Shown here piece after piece: positions 59,844-64,000 of a stretch of DNA of 64,000 nt. The notes under the pieces were generated by a model. The model did no database searches and was not told the DNA's origin. It saw nothing but the letters and a program-made list of their open reading frames with translations. The stretch is from Streptomyces xanthophaeus (GTDB lineage Bacteria > Actinomycetota > Actinomycetes > Streptomycetales > Streptomycetaceae): NCBI RefSeq assembly GCF_000725805.1, contig NZ_JOFT01000033.1:17725-81724 (forward strand), read 5' to 3'. Position 1 is the first letter of the stretch. Each line of letters begins with the position of its first letter. The position numbers and the translations under genes were made by a program.

Positions 59844-60968
59844 GTGCCACGGGCAGGGCAGTCCCGAAAGGCAGCGGACGACACACTCACCGATCGCATT
59901 TCTGTAGGGCTGATCATCCGCACGTTTCCCCCGGAAATGGTGGACGCGGCGGTCGCCTCCTGTGACCGGACGGAACACCGCCGAAGACTGCTGCCGTCGC
60001 GGACCACCGTCTACTTCATCCTGGCGATATGCCTCTTCACGCAGGAGGGGTACTCACGCGTCGCCGAACTCCTCACCGACGGACTGATCTGGGCCGGCGC
60101 GGACCCCGCGGCGCGCCGGCTGCCCACCACCGCCGCCCTCTCCCGCGCGCGAGCCCGTCTGGGACCGGAGCCGCTGGCCACGCTGTTCACCGAGGCGACC
60201 CGCGCGTCCCGCGCCTCTGCGGCCTCGGCATCCGGCGACCGGTACCGGCACTGGCGCGTGGTGACGGCCGACGCCGCCGCGATCCCGGTCCCGGACAGCA
60301 GGGAGAACCGCTCCTGCTACGGAGGGGAGCCCGCCGCCGTACCCGCCCAGGGCCGCCGGCCCCCGCACTCCCGCCGGGCGGACCTTCCCCGCGTACACGT
60401 CCTCGCCCTGGGCGGGGACACCAGCCACACCATCCGCCACGCAGTGCTGGCACGACCGCCCGACCACTCCCCCGGGACGCTCGCCCGGGAACTGTGCGGC
60501 GCCATGGGAACCGGTGACCTCCTGCTCGCCGACGACGGATTCGACGATCCGGCCGCCCTGGCCGGCGCATGGGCCACGGGAGCCGACCTGGTCTGGCCGA
60601 CACGCCTGCGCACCTCCCTGCAGACCGACGCCCCGCTCCCCGACGGCTCCCGCCTCTGCGAACTGGCCAGCTTCCCGGGCACCGTCCGCGTGATCGGCGC
60701 GGCTCCGGCCCTGAGCGTCCCTCTTGCGACCACCGTCCTCGACCACGAGAAGGCTCCCGCCTCGGAGCTGATCGCGCTCCACCGCCACAGGTGGCGCCTG
60801 CACGCCTCTCTCGCGTCCCTCGGCACCCTGTCCCCCGACCGTCCGCAGGTCCTGCGCTCGCGCTGGCCCGACGGCGTCGAACAGGAGGTGTGGGGGCACC
60901 TCCTGATCCACCACACCATCCGCACCCTGAAGCAGCCGACGGAGCGGACGGAGCCGACGGAGCCATGA
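59844..60968 (+). CDS. IS4-family transposase, probably inactive
   Basis: 374 residues from the GTG at 59844 (GGGAGG). N-terminal IS4 domain (LIIRTFPPEMVDAAVASCDRT; LLPSRTTVYFILAICLF). DDE residues: D143 (TADAAAIPVPDS) and D230 (LLLADDGFDD) are kept. In the Y-x2-R-x3-E signature the protein reads H313, R316 and H320, so the catalytic Glu is absent, and the following ~20 residues are shortened. QVLRSRWPDGVEQEVWGHLLIHH keeps the family's C-terminal form. The protein should bind ends but not cut. Confidence 0.85.
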   Translation: MPRAGQSRKAADDTLTDRISVGLIIRTFPPEMVDAAVASCDRTEHRRRLLPSRTTVYFILAICLFTQEGYSRVAELLTDGLIWAGADPAARRLPTTAALSRARARLGPEPLATLFTEATRASRASAASASGDRYRHWRVVTADAAAIPVPDSRENRSCYGGEPAAVPAQGRRPPHSRRADLPRVHVLALGGDTSHTIRHAVLARPPDHSPGTLARELCGAMGTGDLLLADDGFDDPAALAGAWATGADLVWPTRLRTSLQTDAPLPDGSRLCELASFPGTVRVIGAAPALSVPLATTVLDHEKAPASELIALHRHRWRLHASLASLGTLSPDRPQVLRSRWPDGVEQEVWGHLLIHHTIRTLKQPTERTEPTEP

Positions 60969-60975
60969 CCGCCCG

Positions 60976-60989
60976 TTAAGTCAGCGGTA
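60976..60989 (-). repeat. Right terminal inverted repeat of the IS
   Basis: TTAAGTCAGCGGTA, the exact inverse of the left end; it starts 7 bp after the transposase stop. Confidence 0.9.
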
Positions 60990-61186
60990 CACCATGCCCC
61001 TTCCGACGCCGGGAGCCATCACCGCACCACCGGAGCGCCGTTCCGGACCAGTTCGGCGGCCCGTCCACGTGACGGCCGCACGGCGCGGCCGCCACGAGGG
61101 CACCTGACCCCGTCAACTCCGCTGCGTACGCGCACTGGAGAGACAAAAGGGGCATAGCGTGGCATGGTGATGAGTGAACGTGAGGT

Positions 61187-61228
61187 AGCACCTCAGCTGG
61201 AGCACCTCAGCTGGAGCACCTCGGTTGG
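61187..61228 (+). repeat. Three 14-bp tandem repeats before the protease operon
   Basis: AGCACCTCAGCTGG twice exactly and once with two changes (61215-61228), ending in the GGGAGG ribosome site of the protease gene. Candidate binding array or 5'-UTR element. Confidence 0.8.
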
Positions 61229-61239
61229 GAGGTCTCCCG

Positions 61240-62118
61240 ATGGTCCCCTTGGATCTGGTCGGACTCACCCCGCTGATGGGACTCACGAGCGGCGAGCGCG
61301 AGATCGTGATCGGGCTGCTCGACGGACCCGTCGCCACGGATCACCCCGCACTGACCAGCGAGAGCATCCGGCAGCTTCCCGGTGGCGGCCCGTGCTCCCT
61401 GCTGGAAAGTCCGGCATGCCGGCACGGCACCTTCATCGCCGGCGTCCTCGTGGCCCGCCGCGGCGGAGCAGCTCCGGCCATCTGCCCCGGCTGCACCGTG
61501 ATCGCGCGTCCCGTTTTCGCGGAGACGACATCCGACGGACAGCCGCTTCCGAGCGTGACGGCTCCACGGCTGGCCGCGGCGATCTGCGAATGCGTCGACG
61601 CAGGAGCGCGGGTGCTGAACCTGAGTGCGGGGATGTCCCGGCCCTCCACCAGGCAAGAGCGGGAACTGCACATGGCCCTGGACCACGCGGCCGGGCACGG
61701 CGCACTCGTGGTCGTGGCCGCAGGCAACCAGGGGACACTGGGCAGCAGTGCGCTCACGCGCCATCCCTGGGTGATCCCCGTCGTGGGATACGGCACGGAC
61801 GCGCAGCCCATGGCGCGGTCGAACCTCGGGAGCTCCATGGGCCGGCGCGGGCTGGGCGCGCCGGGTGAGAACGTGACCAGCCTCGGCCCGGACGGCGGGC
61901 TGCAGACCCAGGACGGCACCAGCGTCGCGGCCGCGTTCGTGACCGGGGCGATCGCCTTGCTGTGGTCACGGTTCCCGAAGGCGGGCGTCCTGGAGCTCAA
62001 AACGGCCCTGACGGGCGGTCACGGACCCCGGCGCACCAGCGTCGTCCCGCCCCTGCTCGACGCCTGGGGGGCTCACCAGACGTTGTCAGCCACGCAGTCA
62101 GCGAGGTCCACGCAATGA
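61240..62118 (+). CDS. PatA-like S8 serine peptidase (cytoplasmic subtilisin)
   Basis: 292 residues from the ATG at 61240, 7 nt after GGGAGG. Catalytic triad: D28 (VIGLLDGPVATDHP), H62 (RHGTFIAG), S228 (DGTSVAAAFVTG), with oxyanion N163 (VAAGNQG). LLDGPV...HP and SNLG...LGAPGEN are characteristic of cyanobactin PatA/PatG proteases. No signal peptide or prodomain, so it acts inside the cell, as expected for leader-peptide removal. It overlaps the next gene by ATGA. Confidence 0.9.
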   Translation: MVPLDLVGLTPLMGLTSGEREIVIGLLDGPVATDHPALTSESIRQLPGGGPCSLLESPACRHGTFIAGVLVARRGGAAPAICPGCTVIARPVFAETTSDGQPLPSVTAPRLAAAICECVDAGARVLNLSAGMSRPSTRQERELHMALDHAAGHGALVVVAAGNQGTLGSSALTRHPWVIPVVGYGTDAQPMARSNLGSSMGRRGLGAPGENVTSLGPDGGLQTQDGTSVAAAFVTGAIALLWSRFPKAGVLELKTALTGGHGPRRTSVVPPLLDAWGAHQTLSATQSARSTQ

Positions 62119-62345
62119 GCGAACACGTGGGAACGCACGGGGGAACGCCTTCCGAAACGGGAGGCAGGAAGCCGCACAAGGTGCGCCTTCCCGGATTCAT
62201 CAACGACGAGGAGGTCGGCCTCGGGGACGTCATCCGGAGGGCGACGTCCACCGTGGGGATCAAGCCGTGCGGTGGTTGCGCCGAGCGCGCGAGGCGGCTC
62301 AACGACTGGATGGTCTTCTCCCCGCAGGGCTCACCCGATTCATGA
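62115..62345 (+). CDS. Small CGGC-motif protein
   Basis: 76 residues. A Gly/Thr-rich N-terminus precedes a compact domain: LPGFINDEEVGLGDVIRRAT, then GIKPCGGCAERARRLNDW. The CxxC with a following Arg-rich helix and Leu-Asn is a pattern I have seen in small phage and peptide-cluster proteins, without an assigned function. Translationally coupled to the protease. It could be a metal-binding adaptor, a precursor peptide or an effector. Confidence 0.78.
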   Translation: MSEHVGTHGGTPSETGGRKPHKVRLPGFINDEEVGLGDVIRRATSTVGIKPCGGCAERARRLNDWMVFSPQGSPDS

Positions 62346-62350
62346 AGTAC

Positions 62351-62380
62351 CGGTAAGTAACGGTACGCAACGGTACGAGG
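62351..62380 (+). repeat. Three 10-bp repeats before the PatG-like gene
   Basis: CGGTAAGTAA, CGGTACGCAA and CGGTACGAGG in tandem; the last runs into the ribosome site GAGGAGG. Confidence 0.75.
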
Positions 62381-62389
62381 AGGTTCGTC

Positions 62390-63271
62390 ATGGCGCCGTC
62401 ACCCGAGCACGTGAGCACCCCTGACCAGCCCACACCGGCTCCCGCGGATCCGCCCGCGCATCGATGTCCCTCGGCCGGAACAGCCGCCGCGCCGCCGGCA
62501 CCGCCCTCGTTCGTCTACGCGGTCGGCCAGGTGGAACCACGGTTTCCGGGCCTGTCGGCGGAGCGGGAATTCGCGCAGGCCATGGGCCGCATCGAGACCG
62601 CGGGCCAAACCGACCGGCAGGCGCTCAAGTCGGTCCTGGAGGAACGGTCCGGCAGGTACCTCGCCCGACAGATCTGCTGGGTGTTCACGATCGAAGGACT
62701 GGAGACCTACCTCCTGGCTCCTCGTGATCCCGCGGATTTCGATCTCCTGATCGAGGCCGTGCGGCCCGATCCCGGCACACATGACGTGGACGTGGTCGTG
62801 GGCGTGCGCGGCCCCAACGCCCCGCCGGAGAAGTGCAACGGGCTGATGGTTCCCATCGTGGCCTTCGACCAGCTGTACTCGTTCGACCGCGACGCCCTCA
62901 TCCGCGAGATACCACGACCGCAGGACCAACCCGAGGAGAAGTTCCAGGCCACCGCTGCCGAACTCTTCGACAGGATCGGCCAGGTGGCCGACAACGCGGG
63001 GGCGACCGACGAACACCGGGCCCTCAACTACCTGGCGGTTCGCTATCACGCGATCTACACCAGGGCCGCCGAATCGCACGCCGCGGAATCATCTCTCAGC
63101 GGGGTGGAGGTCCGGCCCTCGCGACTCGGGGGCGCACGGAACATCGTGGACGTCATCTTCTCGTACACGCATCGGCGCGCCGACACGACCGAGAAGTACT
63201 TCGTCCGCGTGGACGTGACCGAGGAATTCCCCTTCCTCGTCACCAAACTCTCGCCGTTCTACGAGCGATGA
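62390..63271 (+). CDS. PatG C-terminal-domain-like protein
   Basis: 293 residues. A ~35-residue Pro/Ala-rich tail precedes a domain resembling the C-terminal part of cyanobactin maturation protease PatG: FVYAVGQVEPRFPGLSAERE, ARQICWVFTIEGLETYLLAP, CNGLMVPIVAFDQLYSFDR, DEHRALNYLAVRYHAIY, and a final YFVRVDVTEEFPFLVTKLSPF. No protease residues are present; in PatG the catalytic subtilisin part is elsewhere, here supplied by the S8 gene. Strong ribosome site GAGGAGG. ATGA overlap region with a downstream alternative start. Confidence 0.8.
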   Translation: MAPSPEHVSTPDQPTPAPADPPAHRCPSAGTAAAPPAPPSFVYAVGQVEPRFPGLSAEREFAQAMGRIETAGQTDRQALKSVLEERSGRYLARQICWVFTIEGLETYLLAPRDPADFDLLIEAVRPDPGTHDVDVVVGVRGPNAPPEKCNGLMVPIVAFDQLYSFDRDALIREIPRPQDQPEEKFQATAAELFDRIGQVADNAGATDEHRALNYLAVRYHAIYTRAAESHAAESSLSGVEVRPSRLGGARNIVDVIFSYTHRRADTTEKYFVRVDVTEEFPFLVTKLSPFYER

Positions 63272-63315
63272 CGCAGGCCGATCCCCGATCCTCACCTGCG
63301 GTGAAGGAGGCAAAG

Positions 63316-63597
63316 ATGACGAATCCCGGATTCTCTGCAGAAGCAACACTCGAACGGAGATCGCCACTTCTCCGTAACCCTCGGATCGAGGTCCGGTGGG
63401 CCGAAGGAGAAGGCGGCATCGTTCCGCAGTCGTACCCGTCGCAATGCGCGGGCGCGAGCGGGTACAGCAAGGCCGAGTGCTACGGCGTGGTGGAAGTCTG
63501 CGAGGACTGCTGCCAGCGCTACGACTTCGGGTCCGGGTACCACGAAGTCTGCGGCACCCCGTACGTCTGCGGGGCATGCGTCGGCCTGCCCTTCTAG
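63316..63597 (+). CDS. Eight-cysteine peptide, candidate precursor or effector
   Basis: 93 residues from the ATG at 63316, 5 nt after AAGGAGG. An ATG at 63268 (ATGA overlap) would add 16 residues. The first ~40 residues are Cys-free and charged (SAEATLERRSPLLRNPRIEV, then RWAEGEGG). The last ~50 hold eight Cys (QCAGASG, AECYG, VCEDCCQRYD, VCGTPYVCGACVGLPF) plus many Gly/Tyr. This leader/core split beside PatA/PatG-like genes suggests a peptide substrate. A small metal-binding protein is the alternative. Confidence 0.8.
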   Translation: MTNPGFSAEATLERRSPLLRNPRIEVRWAEGEGGIVPQSYPSQCAGASGYSKAECYGVVEVCEDCCQRYDFGSGYHEVCGTPYVCGACVGLPF

Positions 63598-63623
63598 CGC
63601 CACTTCGAGCGCCACTGCGGGCT

Positions 63624-63671
63624 GCGCCCGGACGGGCGCCTGCCCCGCCGATCCCCGAGGGTCGGCGGGGC
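63624..63671 (+). terminator. Double hairpin terminator of the protease operon
   Basis: Hairpin 1: GCGCCC-GGAC-GGGCGC (63624-63639). Hairpin 2: GCCCCGCCGA / TCGGCGGGGC (63642-63651 / 63662-63671) with a 10-nt loop. Confidence 0.8.
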
Positions 63672-64000
63672 GGGGGCTTCGGGGGCCTGTTACCCCTTGG
63701 CCTGATCAGAGAAGTCTTGGGGGATTCCCGTCAGTCCCACGGTCCTTCCGTGCCGGGCCGGGCCCTCAAGGGCGCTCCTGACCGCCCGTCCCGACACGGA
63801 AAGACAAGGACTGTCGGGAAGCCCCCAAAGGAACGGTTTCCTGGGCAGCCATCTATAGACGGGGCATCAGGGTCCCGGCGGGCAAGGCTTGCGGTGAGCC
63901 CAGTCGCAGCCCGGGCCGGTCCCAGTCCCCCCGGCGGGGCCGGTGGGCGCGTCTAATCGCTACGCGCTCCTCATTGCTCAGCGTCTGCGGCCCGTCTGGG
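63672..64000. other. Non-coding end of the window
   Basis: 329 bp with no convincing gene. A nested set of pairings (63716-63830) suggests structured RNA. A short minus-strand open stretch enters from the right edge and stops at 63853. Confidence 0.4.
63716..63830 (+). ncRNA. Candidate multibranched structured RNA
   Basis: An outer helix CTTGGGGG (63716-63723) pairs with CCCCCAAAG (63822-63830, one bulge). Inside, GTCAG/CTGAC (63730-63734/63778-63782) encloses hairpins CACGG/CCGTG (63738-63752) and GCCC-TCAA-GGGC (63762-63773). A third hairpin is CCCGACA/TGTCGGG (63790-63796/63812-63818). No known family recognised, and strand is uncertain. Confidence 0.35.

Larger units (their letters stand above)
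59796..60989 (+). mobile_element. IS4-type insertion sequence with a catalytically defective transposase
   Basis: 1194 bp bounded by perfect 14-bp terminal inverted repeats (TACCGCTGACTTAA at 59796-59809; its reverse complement at 60976-60989). It contains one transposase gene filling most of the element. No target-site duplication is visible immediately outside the ends, suggesting an old insertion or loss of one flank. Confidence 0.85.

Noticed and set aside
59786..61000. Target-site duplication for the IS element.
   Set aside because: Sequences just outside the 14-bp ends (ATTGCC on the left, CACCAT on the right) do not match.
61164..61239. ATG upstream of the S8 gene in another frame (reads MSEREVAPQL).
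   Set aside because: No ribosome site, formed by the 14-bp repeat, and it overlaps the protease in a shadow frame.
63853..64000. Minus-strand open frame entering from the window end (contains TLSNEERVAIRRAH).
   Set aside because: Only ~49 codons with mixed third-base GC and no family. It could be the tail of a gene beyond the window, but this cannot be supported.
1..64000. tRNA or rRNA genes.
   Set aside because: Scanned by eye for cloverleaf T-arm (GGTTCGA) contexts and rRNA conserved blocks; none was convincing.

Overview
The window is chromosomal DNA of a Streptomyces or very close actinomycete. It has very high GC, strong GC bias at third codon positions, many GTG starts, leaderless promoters (TAnnnT about 6 nt before ATG), LAxTG-type sortase signals, XRE/DUF5753 plus DUF397 gene pairs and DasR-type operators. 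From memory of gene content, the dmdR1-like repressor/SIS-domain pair and the downstream pdxH, citrate synthase and acyl-CoA carboxylase block resemble one conserved part of the S. coelicolor chromosome. That synteny was not checked by a search.

Layout. 1-6 kb: the 3' part of a collagen-like, His-rich surface protein; an orphan XRE regulator; an NmrA/SDR-like protein; a VanZ-family protein; and a CutRS-like two-component system. 6-16.5 kb: small redox and regulator genes, a Mut7-C protein, YnfA, an SDR, a polysaccharide deacetylase with a DasR box on its start, a Uma2 nuclease-fold protein, RtcB, two DUF3558 lipoproteins and a DUF2637 membrane protein. 16.6-20.3 kb: divergent class I lysyl- and arginyl-tRNA synthetases. 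20.4-24.6 kb: a possible toxin-antitoxin-like pair, a long repeat-rich LASTG surface protein and a VOC protein. 24.6-34 kb: two STAND/NB-ARC-TPR proteins with related N-terminal motifs, an anti-sigma-like ATPase, an XRE/DUF397 pair and a TetR-controlled DrrAB-like ABC exporter. 34-38 kb: a secretion-like operon of a WXG-like small protein, a DUF1023 hydrolase and two paralogous lipoproteins, the second frameshifted. 38-44 kb: an alpha/beta hydrolase, a DmdR1-like iron repressor divergent from a SIS-domain protein with a DasR-like site between them, a beta-lactamase-fold hydrolase, a PAS protein and a candidate small RNA. 44-46.6 kb: pdxH, citrate synthase and a DUF3592 protein. 46.6-55.5 kb: a minus-strand acyl-CoA catabolic block (TIGR03084-like, AtuA-like, two carboxylase subunits, acyl-CoA dehydrogenase, enoyl-CoA hydratase, TetR). 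55.9-57.5 kb: a CocE/NonD-like hydrolase.

57.5-63.7 kb is the most unusual part. A caspase-fold protein and a small unknown gene lie on the minus strand. Next comes a 1.2 kb IS4-type element with perfect 14-bp inverted ends but a transposase lacking the catalytic Glu. After it is a tight plus-strand operon: a cytoplasmic PatA-like subtilisin, a 76-residue CGGC protein, a protein resembling the C-terminal domain of the cyanobactin protease PatG, and an eight-cysteine peptide that looks like a precursor or effector. No YcaO or other RiPP tailoring enzyme is visible before the window ends. The final 400 bases hold a terminator and a possible multibranched RNA.

Several systems are linked. DasR-type sites tie a deacetylase and the dmdR1/SIS pair to N-acetylglucosamine sensing. 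The TetR-operator-ABC unit is a self-contained inducible exporter. The acyl-CoA genes overlap by 4 nt and look co-translated. Family assignments rest on motif recognition by eye, without database searches.
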